DNA of 64,000 nucleotides from Catonia carolina (Eukaryota > Arthropoda > Insecta > Hemiptera > Achilidae). Below the pieces are notes generated by a model. That model saw nothing but the letters and a program-made list of their open reading frames with translations, had not been told where the DNA came from and did not search any database. The number at the start of each line of letters is the position of its first letter. Positions within the stretch are counted from its first letter, which is position 1. Shown piece by piece: positions 1-10,680 of the stretch. The stretch lies in NCBI GenBank assembly GCA_035578175.1, contig JAQMRL010000006.1, forward strand, positions 64,712,001 through 64,776,000, given 5' to 3'. Position numbers and translations under genes: made by a program.

Positions 1-119
1 ATAAATAATTGTAGTTGATTTACAATTGTTAATTTCTACGCTACAAAAATTTATGTTTCTTACATTAATTTAAATAAAATAAAAAAAAACACTACCAAAG
101 ACAAGCCAAAATAACACAT

Positions 120-584
120 ATACTATGATAAAACCTTTTGTCTGTTCGCGAATGACGTGCCAGAGAAGAAAAGCAAAGAAATTTTGAGCCAAAAATCCCC
201 CGTTAGATAATAGACAATATAGGTTACGAGGTCGAGAAGATATTTATAAGGAAAATGAAAGATTAATGGGTACGATTAACAAAAGATGACTAACTTTTAC
301 GGTTATCTGTATAAAATGGATGACAAACAGTTGATAAAAGAAATGTTTAAGACACGAAACAGTAGACCAAAGGTGTCGAATAAAATGATTTAAATATGTC
401 AGAAAGAATATCGATAAACTGGAAGAAACCGAGAAAACTAAATGAACCGAACCACATTCAGACAAGTAATTAAGGAATTTAAGGGTATCCAAGAAGAGAA
501 AAGCAGAACACCTGGTGGACGGAAGAAAGCAGAAAAGCCTGCAATGAACGAATGCAATCCATTCATCAACTTTGAATTTTAAAA
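120..584 (+). mobile_element. LINE 3'-end fragment
   Basis: Relic of the C-terminal tail of a non-LTR retrotransposon polyprotein. From about 229 the frame reads RGREDIYKENERLMGTINKR. After a one-base frameshift it continues YGYLYKMDDKQLIKEMFK, then shifts again to FRQVIKEFKGIQEEKSRTP and GGRKKAEKP. The 'FYGHL.RMDD..L.K.IF' pattern is typical of the region downstream of reverse transcriptase in many insect LINEs. At least three frames are needed, so it is dead and 5'-truncated. It is related to the fragment at 39970-40230 and runs straight into the transposase relic that starts near 585. The first 120 bases of the window are AT-rich with nothing recognisable. Confidence 0.6.
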
Positions 585-1365
585 ACTCAGGAACTTCGAT
601 ACCGAAATGTGCTGGGGCGCCATCTTGTTGCCAGATGAATGATTGGATATTGAAAACAGGACTGTTTTTAAGTTCCGGAAATACTACTTCTTGCAGCATT
701 TGAAAGTAATTTTCCGAGATAACATTTCCTCAAAAAAAATAACGGTCTATCAGTACAATACTCGAAATAATTCTCCATACCATAACAACAGGTACATTAA
801 GCTCTTTTTGAATTACAATATGAGGATTTTTATCCGACCAGTACACGCAGTTATGCCGATTAACACGTCCATTGAGTTTGAAACATGCCTCAGCAGAATA
901 TAAAATTTATCGCAAAAAATTTAGATCCGCTTCTTCACGGATAGCGACCTCTTACAGAATTCCAACCGCCTGTCACTATCGTCCTCATGAAGCGCTTAGA
1001 GTAAAGATGGACGAAATGGCTTCAATTTTAATTCCTTCATTATCCTTTGCACGCTAATTCGTGATAACTTTAGTTCAGAAGATGCCTTACGAGTTGATTT
1101 ACCAGGACTGGATACAAACGCTTCAGCAACCTTTAGTAGGTTATCGTTTTTGCAAATCGATCGTGGACGACCACACTTCGGAGCATACGCTTCCTGTGTT
1201 TTCAAATTTCTTTTTACTTTCGTAAATGTTGCCGAGTCAGTCACGACACACTTGGATACTTGTCACTAAATTATTTCAGTACTTCAGCAGTATTTTTATG
1301 ATGCTTCCGCAACAACTGAAGCATATAAACTCATTGTTCAGTTGTAAACATTTCAAAAGTACCAT
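585..1365 (-). pseudogene. Tc1/mariner-superfamily transposase relic
   Basis: Decayed transposase read on the minus strand. An N-terminal helix-turn-helix stretch lies at 996-1244 (about 82 residues, with KCGRPRSICKNDNLLKVAE and LSRISVQRIMKELKLKPFRP). Degenerate linker sequence follows, and then the catalytic-domain motif WQQDGAPAHFG at about 618-650, whose aspartate would be the second acidic residue of the DD(E/D) triad. The protein stops soon after, so the third acidic residue is missing; the LINE fragment at 120-584 abuts the break. Upstream coding remains can be traced to about 1365 only with frameshifts. I could not define terminal inverted repeats. Superfamily assignment is firm; the family is not. 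Confidence 0.75.
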
Positions 1366-1487
1366 TACGAAGGAATAAAATAGTAACTACACGGAGAGGT
1401 ACCTCACACTGACCACTCTTATAGACAACTAATGAATGTTGTACGTGATGCTACCAACATTATTACACTATTACCGACTTGTTGTAG

Positions 1488-2066
1488 TTTAGGTCAACAG
1501 TTGAAAGGCTGGTCTGGACCTCTAAAGGTTTTACTAAGTAAAAACAAGGAGTTAGGTGGTTTACTATTGCCTTCCTCACCGAGTTAACAAAGTACTGTCT
1601 GTAACTTTATGGCCTCCCGCAGAGGAGCAGAATCGGCCCGCTACTAGCCTCTTTAATTACATTACATTATGTACTACTACTACTAGTAGTACACTGGAAT
1701 TGGTATATAATGAAGTCTTATTGAGAAGGCTAGTAGCAAGCCGATTCTGCTCTTCTCTGCGGGAGGCCATCAAGTTATAGACAGACAATATGCTTATCAC
1801 CATGCCAGGCACTCCGAAAGCTTCTACTTTCCACTTTGCAAATGACACCTTCACTTCTTTCACCACAGGGTCTGGCTGTATACCTAGTGAAATTCATTAC
1901 TTTCAGAGGAGATAACTCTGACTAGTGTCTTTTAAACCTCCACCTCTTCTGTTCTTAAATAGTTATCATACAATTGGCTGACTATGTGAAAAGACACAGA
2001 AGTATTTTTTGTAGCCCTGGTACCAAAAGATCGAGTGCAATTAATCAACTCCACCTGCCCGTTAAT
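1488..2066 (-). mobile_element. Family B retroposon copy B1, interrupted
   Basis: Copy of the roughly 405-bp family B retroposon (compare 47109-47513 and 61339-61726). It lies in reverse orientation, with its 3' (CAA)n-side at about 1480-1500 and its 5' side near 2066. Shared landmarks are GTTTAGGTCAACAG, the complement of the conserved reading frame (CCTTCCTCACCGAG), AGGAGATAACT, and the terminal CTCCACCTG motif. The family reading frame is broken here: only about 69 codons remain open at 1657-1866, and part of these lies inside the inserted MITE at 1595-1788. Confidence 0.7.
1595..1788. mobile_element. 194-bp palindromic MITE inside B1
   Basis: The two ends are inverted copies of about 65 bp. 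The left end reads CTGTCTGTAACTTTATGGCC and the right end, reverse-complemented, reads TTGTCTGTCTATAACTTGAT. Both continue into GGCCTCCCGCAGAG and AGCAGAATCGG. TA dinucleotides flank it at 1593-1594 and 1789-1790. Removing the element plus one TA rejoins the family B sequence (AAAGTATGCTTATCA) as seen in other copies. A TA target fits a Tc1/mariner-mobilised MITE. It has no coding capacity. Confidence 0.8.
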
Positions 2067-2934
2067 TGTAAATTACAGACTTTTAAAAATTAAATATCTC
2101 ATCTCATAGGGAAACTGACATATGGGCCATCCGGTAGAAGTAGGTGTGTTTTCTCGTACATGAGTACATATAATAACAGTAAATTGAAAAGGAAGACTTC
2201 TAAAATAGTTGTAAATAGATACTATCACACGAATTCCGTGATGTATGTAAACCACACTTGAGGTCACTGTTTAATGTATAACATGTACTACACTCAAGAC
2301 GTTCTCCGACAGACAATATTGGAGAGCAGTGTTGGATGATTCTCTTTAGTTTCCCATTTGAGTGGTTGTTCAGAAGCTGACAGTGATATTAGTGTTCCTC
2401 TAGTGGTATATATATATGCAACGCATACCAAGACACGGGATGGGTTTCTGTCCGACAACGGTTAGCCTATATTAAAGGGAAGGTATTAAATTCCAAGCAA
2501 CGTTTTACTAGACCTTAGACTACTACTTGTCTAAGGGGAGCTGCATGTTGGATGTCAAACTATTCCTTATTCTTCTTCTTCTTCTTCCTCTTATCATTTT
2601 ACTCAACAGTATAGAAGAAAAACGTTAAAAGAACTGTGGCGCCCGTAACATCAGAATAGTTGAACTGTTTCAGATATTTACATTTTAAATTAGTAACTTG
2701 ATTATTTATAAACAGTTGTTCATTTTTAGACAACTTTTTAAAGTAGACATTTTTATCTAATTGAAAGGAACAGCTCAACACAAAGTGATCTAAAAAAATA
2801 TGATGACTCACTGTCATGTAATATAATAAGTAACTAAGGGGTTTAAAATACAATTTTAATAAATAGAACACTTCGTAGGTAAATGGTTAACGAAAATTGT
2901 CCCTGTAACATTAACCAAATTAAGAAAAATTATT
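2067..2934. other. AT-rich sequence, no feature recognised
   Basis: I see only simple AT-rich sequence, a short TTC-rich run near 2575-2590 and short open frames without recognisable motifs. Confidence 0.5.
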
Positions 2935-3322
2935 AGTTCAAATGAACCGTGCTCCAAACACGTGAATTAGTGTATCCTTTGAACAGGATTTAAATTAAAA
3001 AAATTACTTTAAATTAAAGAGTGAATTTGTTGTTTGTGAGGTAGTGTGTTTATAATATACATCAAGTAGACGTCTCCATTCTGCTACACCACACAGCGGT
3101 AATAACCTGAAAATTTCACTCAACCACTTACCTGTTTTTACTAGATAAAAATAATCTATATTAAAGGTTGCCTCCACCAGGACGTCGTAGAAAACGGCCC
3201 AACGTCCAAGACCCTGAAATTTCCTACGAAGGAATAAAAAAAATGTTTTGGGGCAAGTTTTGATCGGAGAGTCAAAACCATGTTTCCAGTTTGTTAGTGT
3301 GAAACATCAGCTCAGATTTAAC

Positions 3323-3558
3323 TTAAGAGCCACTGTTCTCGCTTTGTGGTTTGCGAGAAAATACGACTGGTTTCGGATTACGGAACCCTTTTAGACAGTG
3401 AAAAAAAAACTTTGTAGCCAAACACATTGTAAATTTATCAAAATCACCATACAAAGCCATTGGTGAATTAATCTTGGAGAAACATGTAATTTTAGTAAAT
3501 TCGCCAAGACATATACTCATTTTTTTTTGTTCAAAAAAACTAAGCAAACACGGTGCAG
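3323..3558 (-). pseudogene. Relic reading frame, copy 1, unidentified
   Basis: About 75 open codons, including ICLGEFTKITCFSK, MALYGDFDKF and RKPQSENSGS. It aligns with the frame at 12274-12787 in the second copy of the block (ICLGEFTEISCFSK, MALYGDF, RKPQSENSGS). Here a TAA follows SENSGS where copy 2 has a sense codon, and an extra base farther on shifts the frame. Conversely, this copy is open where copy 2 has a TAA. That pattern indicates an ancestral coding region decayed independently in both copies. I do not recognise the protein. Confidence 0.45.
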
Positions 3559-3896
3559 TGTTTAATATGGAGATTCAAAAGTATTTTTGTAGGTACAGAA
3601 TCTTTATAACTGTTGTTCATTCAAGTATCCCCCATTGTGAATATAATTAATTGCAGTCCATCTATCTGAAAACTTATTTCTAGATCTAGTCTAAACGAAA
3701 TAGGTAGATATATTTTTAAATAAAATGCAAAAGGCGAATTCCAGTTTAACAACGTGTTTGATTTAAATAATATTTATTTTTTTTATATTTGAACAGCTTT
3801 AAATTATTTTTGTTAATTATTTATATATATTTATATTTTTAACGTATTTAAAGTATTTAATTTAAAGTTTTTAACATTTTATAATTAAATTTTGTA

Positions 3897-4490
3897 TAAC
3901 CTCTGGTTTCAGTAACCTTAAGAGATTGTACAGCCAGATATTTCAAAAATTAGTTCCTACAAAGAGACATTGTGAAGAGAACTTCTAAAGCCCCTATTGC
4001 TTAAAATAAATTCTACATAGCCTATTATGTAATGTACACATAATTTTAAGAAAATTATTTTGTACAACATTAAAGGTTTTCGTACTATACATCCACTGTT
4101 TTAATCACAGTAAGAATAAGAAGAATATTCTTAAAAGAACATTTTTAAAGATCAAAGTTTTACAATTAAAAATTAAGTGTAACTTTCTTACAATTGCCCT
4201 CCATGAACCAAAAGTGGCATTGATCGTAATTTGTATAAAATCTACGATAGAAAACTACTTAATTTCTTTGAAACAAAATACACCTAAGGTGATCATTAAT
4301 TTTAATATGGTATTAAGCTGTCTGCTACTTGTCACATCTACACTTAAAATTTATTATGGAATACCCTCTTTTAACTATATGGTCACCAAGAAAGGTTGCA
4401 TTCATTTAAAAAAAAATACAGTTCAAAAACTACTGGAGACAAAGTCATAATTTTTTATGTTAACATTTTTTTATATATTAAAATTATATT
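3897..4490. other. Extra segment present only in copy 1
   Basis: About 600 bp absent from the matching place in the second block copy. It is bounded by near-direct repeats: TTAACATTTTATAATTAAAT at about 3870 and TTTAACATTTTATAAATAAA at about 4500. It is either an insertion or ancestral sequence lost from copy 2 by recombination between the repeats. A 78-codon open frame at 4214-4450 has no recognisable motif. Confidence 0.5.
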
Positions 4491-4526
4491 TTAGAAGTAT
4501 TTAACATTTTATAAATAAAATTTTGT

Positions 4527-4553
4527 TCTTATTATTATTATTATTATTTTTAA

Positions 4554-4590
<37 letters not shown>

Positions 4591-4592
4591 TA
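4527..4592. repeat. (ATT)n microsatellite
   Basis: Interrupted run of ATT/TTA triplets. A shorter version sits at the equivalent place in the second block copy, near 13195-13250, so the array predates the duplication and has since changed length. Confidence 0.85.
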
Positions 4593-5413
4593 ATCAAAAA
4601 AAAAACTAAATGATTTCCCTAATTCTACATGAAAATTTATTTATTTACTTTTATTTATTTATTATTTGATATATTTACCATTTAAATGGTTCTAAAAAAT
4701 TATTTTTTTCCTTTTCTTCATTTTTTTTTTAAAGAGGAAGACAAAAAAAATAAAAAAAATTACCTTTTAATAAGTATCCAGTCTCAGCACAGCACCTTAG
4801 GAAAACGTCTTTACGTGCACACTATAGAGAAAACACTCAGGCGATTTTCTGCACACACACGGTTGACCGGGACGCTAATTACAGGCGTACGGAAGGGGGA
4901 AAACCAATCAAACTAGCCGTTATGAAAGACGTTGACAAACCGGCGTAAAACAAACGCGTTAATTGGCCGCAAAAAGTGCTGAAGTAACTGTAGGCCCCTC
5001 TACAAAAAGTACGTAGAGATGGAACTGAAAAACTGTTCCCAGGCTCCGGAATTGCAAAGTAAGGGTTTTAAACAGTGAGAACTGAAAATAGGCCTTTAGG
5101 CTTCCTTATTTCCCACGAGAAAACGCGATGTAAAAACATCTGAAATATAACCAACTAGAATAAACAAAGAAAACGTGATTTCTTTATGAAATAATAAAAA
5201 TTATTGAAAAGAAATATGTTACGTAAAATTACAAACTTTTATTTATAATAAAATAATATTTTTTTCTTCCTTAACGAGTAAAGAAAAAAAACACCATTTT
5301 AATTATTTTAAAAAGACAAAATTTGTTCAACTCCAAGGGTCAAGGGAGATTAGGAAACTACGATTTTCAACAAAGGTGAAAATTAGGAATTGTAAAGTCA
5401 AAAACTTTACACT

Positions 5414-6299
5414 CACAAAATAAAATGAAGAAATAAAAATAAATAGTAAATTGATTTTATAAACAATCAAACTGAATTTTTTGTTAATCAAGTGTCTTAC
5501 GACGTCTACCTTTTATTTAAGGACTAAAATAGTTCATTATTCACAAAGACCACTTTATTTGTCAGCGGCCAAAAACGGAATAGATATCATCAACGTTAGT
5601 AATATACCCTACATTAAAATCTATTTTATCAAATTACAATCTAAGTACTCACTGAAAAAATAACTTGTATTTATTTACTACTTAAATTTTACTGAAATTG
5701 TGCATTGGAATTCCAGGTCTGTCATTTACAGGATAAAATCTTTTTATAAATAAAATTGTGATTTTGTCTGTACAGTTTTCAAAATGTACAACATTTTGTT
5801 TCTCTACCAGATGTACTACGTAAACACCGAAAATAAATTCAGCTGAATTTTTATCTGTTTGTTTGTATGTTAAGGCATCACGCAAGAACCGCTGGACCAA
5901 ATTCAATGAATTTTTGTATCTAGGTTCTGAACATAATCGAAATGAAAAAGGCTATAATTTTTTTAATACCACAAAGGGATAGGGGATTCCAGAGCGAGAG
6001 GTAAACAAAAAACTACGAATAGTCAATGTATCAAAAAATGTTATAAAATTGAAATTACGAAACGTTTAAAGACAAATAAGTTTGGTTATTTAAAGTTTTT
6101 CATGTTCATGCATTATAACAGAGATATTACCAATTTAAAAAAATTAAACTAATATGTTTAGAAGAATATTAACATACAAAATAAAGAGAAAAATAAACAT
6201 AGGCATACGCGCCGGTAAAACCCGTATTCATTCAGTCGTTGTACCAGTACCCTATACACCTTTTCTCGGTCACATTCTCAAAAATGAATTAGTCGTCTT
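5414..6299. other. AT-rich sequence, no feature recognised
   Basis: Only short open frames without motifs. The longest minus-strand one, at 5682-5906, gives no recognisable protein. Confidence 0.45.
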
Positions 6300-6338
6300 A
6301 ATAGTGGATTTTGATGAAAACTTTCGTGCCCCGTTCCT

Positions 6339-6389
<51 letters not shown>

Positions 6390-6645
6390 AAGTAGTAGTA
6401 CCGAACTTAATTTAAAAGTTTTAACTTTGTACAATATTCCGTTCTTAATATATTTTTGATATTACAGTTACACACCCAAAAATCATTTTTTTATCGACTG
6501 GACAAACCAATCGATAAAAACATGTTTTTTTTGGGTTCAGGGAGCCTAAAAACGTATATTTCCAATGTAAACTCTCGATTTTTAAAAAATCGACATGAAA
6601 ACAATACATAACTTTACATTCCTATACAATAGTATCCGTTTAATA
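6300..6645 (+). repeat. Family A copy A1, partial
   Basis: Shares with the other family A copies the order GATGAAAAC..TTCGTG, TTCCGTTCTTRAKATAT, ACCAATCG.TAAAAACATG, TTTTTTGGGTTCAGG and AATCGACATGAAAACAATAC. Only the last 345 bp of the family are present. It carries its own triplet expansion at 6339-6400. Confidence 0.7.
6339..6400. repeat. (TAG)n microsatellite
   Basis: About twenty TAG/AGT triplets with one GAA-like interruption near 6389, inside family A copy A1 at a site where other copies have no expansion. The serine run it would encode (6154-6459 frame) is not evidence of a gene. Confidence 0.95.
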
Positions 6646-7131
6646 CGCTCAAGGCTAAAACGATTTTTTGCTTAAAACGTGGTTTTCGTGAAGTCCCTTG
6701 ATTAATAAGGTAAAATATGTGTATATGTTTTTACTTAATTAGCATTCAATCCCGCCTAATACACGCTCAAATTTATGACTATTTTCAAAATAAGTAATGG
6801 AAATTCGGTATTAGTTACAGTATTTATGTAAATTTGTATTAGTGGTGTTATTTATAGATTTTTTTAAAATTAAACGCGACATTAAAAAAGTATGTATGTT
6901 TACGTTTATTTACGTAGTACATAAATAAACCACCAGTACATTTATTTGTGTATAAACCAATATGTAACTTCTGTTATTAATACCGGGTGAGCATAAAGTC
7001 TTGCCCTGATTATAAAAATTTATTGCAGAATAACTGTTTGACATAATAATTTAAATTTTATGCAGTTACATACGTTAGTGTTAATAGTTTTTTTTAAAGA
7101 TTACTTACATTAGTAAACTTCAACGTGTGCC

Positions 7132-7579
7132 CCCTTGGTAGCTCGGAGAATGTCGAAGCGGTATTCCAGTTCCCGCCAGGTGTTTTGTAACATGTGTTCT
7201 GTCACAGTACCCACGGCAGCTTGTATCCTAGCCTTCAGTTCGTCAACGTCAGCAACTGGTGTGGCGAAGACTCTATCCTCGATATAGCCCCAAAAAAAAA
7301 GTCAAGGGGAGTAATGTCTGGAGAGCGGGGTGGCCAGGGTGTTGGACCATCCCTTCCAATCCACCGATCCGGAAATGTTTCATCCAGGAAATTACGCACT
7401 ATCAAAGCCCAGTGGGGCGGTGCCCCATCTTGCTGGAAAATTATCCATGGTTGATATTCTTCTAACTGTGGTGCAATGAACTGTTGCAAAACATCTAAGT
7501 AAATGTTAGCGTTAATGGTGTTTTCCGTAAAGAAAAACGGCCCGAAAACCTTATTATGCATAAGGCCGCACCAAACATC
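7132..7579 (-). pseudogene. Transposase C-terminal fragment, left arm
   Basis: Minus-strand transposase piece: FGPFFFTENTINANIYLDV, FQQDGAPPHW (second catalytic Asp), then RWIGRDGPTPWPPRSPDITP and LDFFFGAISR. A one-base deletion after LDFFF breaks the frame relative to the right arm, which reads LDFFFWGYIKDRVFATPVAD. The first catalytic acid and DNA-binding domain are absent. WPPRSPDITPLDFF is typical of an insect IS630/Tc1/mariner subgroup. Confidence 0.8.
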
Positions 7580-7627
7580 ACGGAAAACACCATTAACGCT
7601 AACATTTACTTAGATGTTTAGCAACAG

Positions 7628-7999
7628 TTCATTGCACCACAGTTAGAAGAATATCAACCATGGATAATTTTCCAGCAAGATGGGGCACCGCCCCACTGGG
7701 CTTTGATAGTGCGTAATTTCCTGGATGAAACATTTCCGGATCGGTGGATTGGAAGGGATGGTCCAACACCCTGGCCACCCCGCTCTACAGACATTACTCC
7801 CCTTGACTTTTTTTTCTGGGGCTATATCAAGGATAGAGTCTTCGCCACACCAGTTGCTGACGTTGACGAACTGAAGGCTAGGATACGAGCTGCTGTGGGT
7901 ACTGTGACAGAACACATGTTACAAAACACCTGGCGGGAACTGGAATACCGCTTCGACATTCTCCGAGCTACCAAGGGGGCACACGTTGAAGTTTACTAA
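7628..7999 (+). pseudogene. Transposase C-terminal fragment, right arm
   Basis: Inverted duplicate of the left-arm fragment. From 7670 the frame reads FQQDGAPPHWALIVRNFLDE, then PWPPRSTDITPLDFFFWGYI, and closes with GAHVEVY and a TAA at 7997-7999. This arm keeps the C-terminus intact; the left arm has a frameshift. No start codon or N-terminal domain exists, so no functional transposase can be made. Confidence 0.8.
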
Positions 8000-8127
8000 T
8001 GTAAGCAATCTTAAAAAAAACTATTAACACTAACCTATGTAACAGCATCAAATTTAAATTATTATGTCAAACAGTTATTCTGCAATAAATCTTTATAATC
8101 AGGGCAAGACTTTATGCTCACCCGGTA

Positions 8128-8797
8128 TATTCTCACATAGCGCAGAATGTTAACATACACGAGTATTAACACTTTTCTGCCTTCAATAATAATTTCTTTA
8201 AAAAGCACTTTCTTCAGATTGACTTAAACGCTTCACGGCCAAGACGATTATCCGCTTAAGATGCTAATTTCTGTCGAACCCATGAAAATCATATTAAGCG
8301 GATTATACTGTATATTCACATAGTACAAGAGAAAATAAAACTATGAATCTTGTTATCCATTAACATAAAGTCCATTATAATGTAAATAAAATATGATTCT
8401 AACAGTGTAGTAACAAAACGTAATACCATATTAATACAACAATTAATTAAGAACTACAGCGTATTGTACGAGCAACAAATTAACAAATACAATTCGGAGA
8501 ATAATGTGTTTACAGTACACAAATAGGTTAAAGTTAAAATAATAACGTTAACTAATTACTGAACCCGAGACCCTCATGTTGCAGTGTTGACATCATCATT
8601 ATCATCACCTTTATTATACCTCGTAGTGAGTTCAACAATACCAACGTAATGTTTATTATTACAACAAGTGTATTAACAAAAACACAATGTAATTTATCAT
8701 GCACTAAGTTCGCTACCTATAAACACCGGGGGTTTCAAAAAACAAACAACCGCAGGTTAAAATAGAACCAAATTCGTACAAACATACTGTAAATATA
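8128..8797. other. AT-rich sequence, no feature recognised
   Basis: Nothing recognisable beyond AT-rich sequence between two transposons. Confidence 0.5.
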
Positions 8798-9452
8798 CAG
8801 TCAACTCCCGATTATCCGCGGAATTGGGTGGCACGAGTGCCGCGGATAATCCGATTCCGCGGATAATCCGCAAAATGACGAAAAATAGCGTAGGCATATA
8901 CATTAGTATACGTATAAAATCTTTTTTAATTTTTTGTTATTTAAAGTACATGAATATGTACAATAATGAAAACACTAACTTAAATTACAAAATATAACAT
9001 TAAAATTTTAAATGTTGTTAATTATTTTTTGTCCCTAAAAATGTTTGTTTACTGTATTTTTTAAAAATTAGTACATACAATGTATTTAGAACAAGAACAT
9101 AAAAATATTGTTTACTTACAAATGATGTGCAGAAGCTATGTTGTAATAGAAGTCACAACGTTTTAAAAAAAGTCAGTCATCTGCTTTGTTTTTTTTTTTT
9201 GAGTTAAAACATTTTTTCTTGATTTGGGACTGAAGTTTTCTCAACATAAGTTTGTCACAAAGCAAAGCGTGTGCTTTATTTAATAAAGCGCGTTTTTACA
9301 AATTTAATCATGTGTTTGTCAAAGCGCGTACTTCCTGTGCTGTACAAATGTTATCTTTAATGTTATCAAATTACAAAAAATTTACTTAACGTTAACAAAA
9401 AAGAATGAAAAAGAATTTCATCCGACGTGCGCGGATAATCGGGAGTTGACTG
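8798..9452. mobile_element. Pogo/Tigger-like MITE, 655 bp
   Basis: Perfect 23-bp terminal inverted repeats begin CAGTCAACTCCCGATTATCC and continue GCG. They are flanked by TA at 8796-8797 and 9453-9454. A second GCGGATAATCCG motif recurs just inside the left end, a possible extra transposase-binding site. The CAG start, TA target and 'GATTATCCGCG' ends resemble pogo/Tigger elements. The interior is AT-rich and non-coding. Confidence 0.85.
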
Positions 9453-10273
9453 TAGTTACTTGAGTCACGAGTTAGCCTTTGTTTGCAACGAGGGGTCAAG
9501 GGGTAAAAGCACCAGTGCGCATGCGCGACTGCTTTAATTTCAGTACAACAAACACAACTTATATTATACCCAGAGCATAACACAGTATATCGTGGAACCT
9601 TTTGTAGGTTCTGTACTAAAACTGTTTGTTATTGTAAATGGAAATGTCGGTTTTTCGAAAACGCGGTCGAACTATTTACAGTGCTGAATAAAATCTAATA
9701 TGCAAAGTAATAATATTTTGTGAAGTTGAAGCTAAACAAAAATACCTTTCCGTGCTTCTTAACAGATTGACTGCTATTCGACTGAAGACTAGTCTGTCCA
9801 GAAATGCTGCAACTTTTCTCATTTTAAGCAGTATAGTATATAAATATTAGTTACTAGTAAGAAAAATCTGGTGTGAAACACTCACACAACTTTCTCTTGC
9901 CAATGCAAATAATTAATAATAAACCTTACATTAATAATAAAATATTAGAAATAAACAAAAAACTAACCTCAATAAACATAACCTTATTTTAATCATGAGT
10001 GAATGACGCAAAATGACAATCGAACTCAGTTTGGCTTAAAAATACGGAAAATCGCGCTTTCACGCTAAACTAGGCTCTGTAGAGAAAAATGCTCTAAACA
10101 AAAGTTGTAGATCTTTTAATTTTCTATAAATTTAATTATATACACTTTTGTCGTAAAATGCATACTAAGACCGAAATGTTAAAAAAATCGATTTTTCTCA
10201 CGTTTTCGTGACAAAAAAAAACAGAAAATCGCAAATTACCGCTAAACTAAGCGTTATACAAAAAAATGTTTGA

Positions 10274-10314
10274 AATAAAAGTTGTAGAATTTTACATTCT
10301 CTACAACTTTTATT
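10274..10314. repeat. Perfect 15-bp hairpin in family A
   Basis: AATAAAAGTTGTAGA at 10274-10288 pairs perfectly with TCTACAACTTTTATT at 10300-10314 across an 11-base loop. Copy A7 keeps the same hairpin with one mismatch near 55457-55501. Confidence 0.85.
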
Positions 10315-10640
10315 ATATAACGTTTTGCGCTAAAATGCATATCAAAGCCGCAATCTTAAAAAGAAAATGTTTTTACGTAAAAACAGCCTCACGCAGAATT
10401 TCAGCAAACATGGCGCCTACCCTATATTGTAGAGCATAAAAAATGTAGTAAACCAGGCGATTTTTAAAAAAATCGTAAGACTAGTTTTTGAGAAAATCGC
10501 AAAAAAGTGAAAAATTATACGAATAAACTACTACTTCCGGTTGACCGATTTTGATGAAAATGTTCGTGTCGGGTCCGGTAGTGATATGTAACTTAAGTTT
10601 CAAGTTCGTACGATGTTCCGTTCTTGAGATATTCTGTTCA

Positions 10641-10680
10641 CACGCGCGCGCGCGCGCACGCACACACACACACACACACA
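10641..10680. repeat. (CG)n(CA)n dinucleotide array
   Basis: Alternating CG then CA run. Other family A copies have only short CA or TG runs at the same internal position (26415, 29965, 55845), so this array grew in situ from a seed in the repeat. Confidence 0.9.

Larger units (their letters stand above)
2935..5413. repeat. Duplicated block, copy 1
   Basis: Aligns by eye with 12183-14063 from the shared start (ACACGTGAATTAGTGT against ACACGTGATTTAGTGT) to the shared end GTCAAAAACTTTACAC. Similarity looks like 85-90% overall and higher in a GC-richer core at about 4780-5140. This copy carries about 600 extra bases at 3897-4490 that copy 2 lacks. A broken reading frame shared with copy 2 lies on the minus strand at 3323-3558. 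No terminal inverted repeats or target-site duplications could be established, so I cannot say whether this is a transposon family, an LTR-like repeat or a segmental duplication. Confidence 0.7.
6983..8125. mobile_element. Palindromic (foldback) mariner-superfamily element
   Basis: Two arms of about 546 bp (6983-7528 and 7580-8125) are near-identical inverted copies around a 51-bp spacer. The ends are CCGGGTGAGCATAAAGTCTT and its complement, flanked by TA at 6981-6982 and 8126-8127. Each arm carries the C-terminal part of the same transposase, read outward towards the terminus: minus strand in the left arm, plus strand in the right. The spacer continues the transposase frame on the minus strand only. 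So both termini derive from the transposon's 3' end, and the N-terminal half and 5' terminus of the parent are absent. It can encode no transposase but keeps both ends and might be mobilised in trans. Confidence 0.9.

Noticed and set aside
6154..6459. Frame with a polyserine run
   Set aside because: The serine run is the (TAG)n microsatellite inside family A copy A1, not a protein feature.
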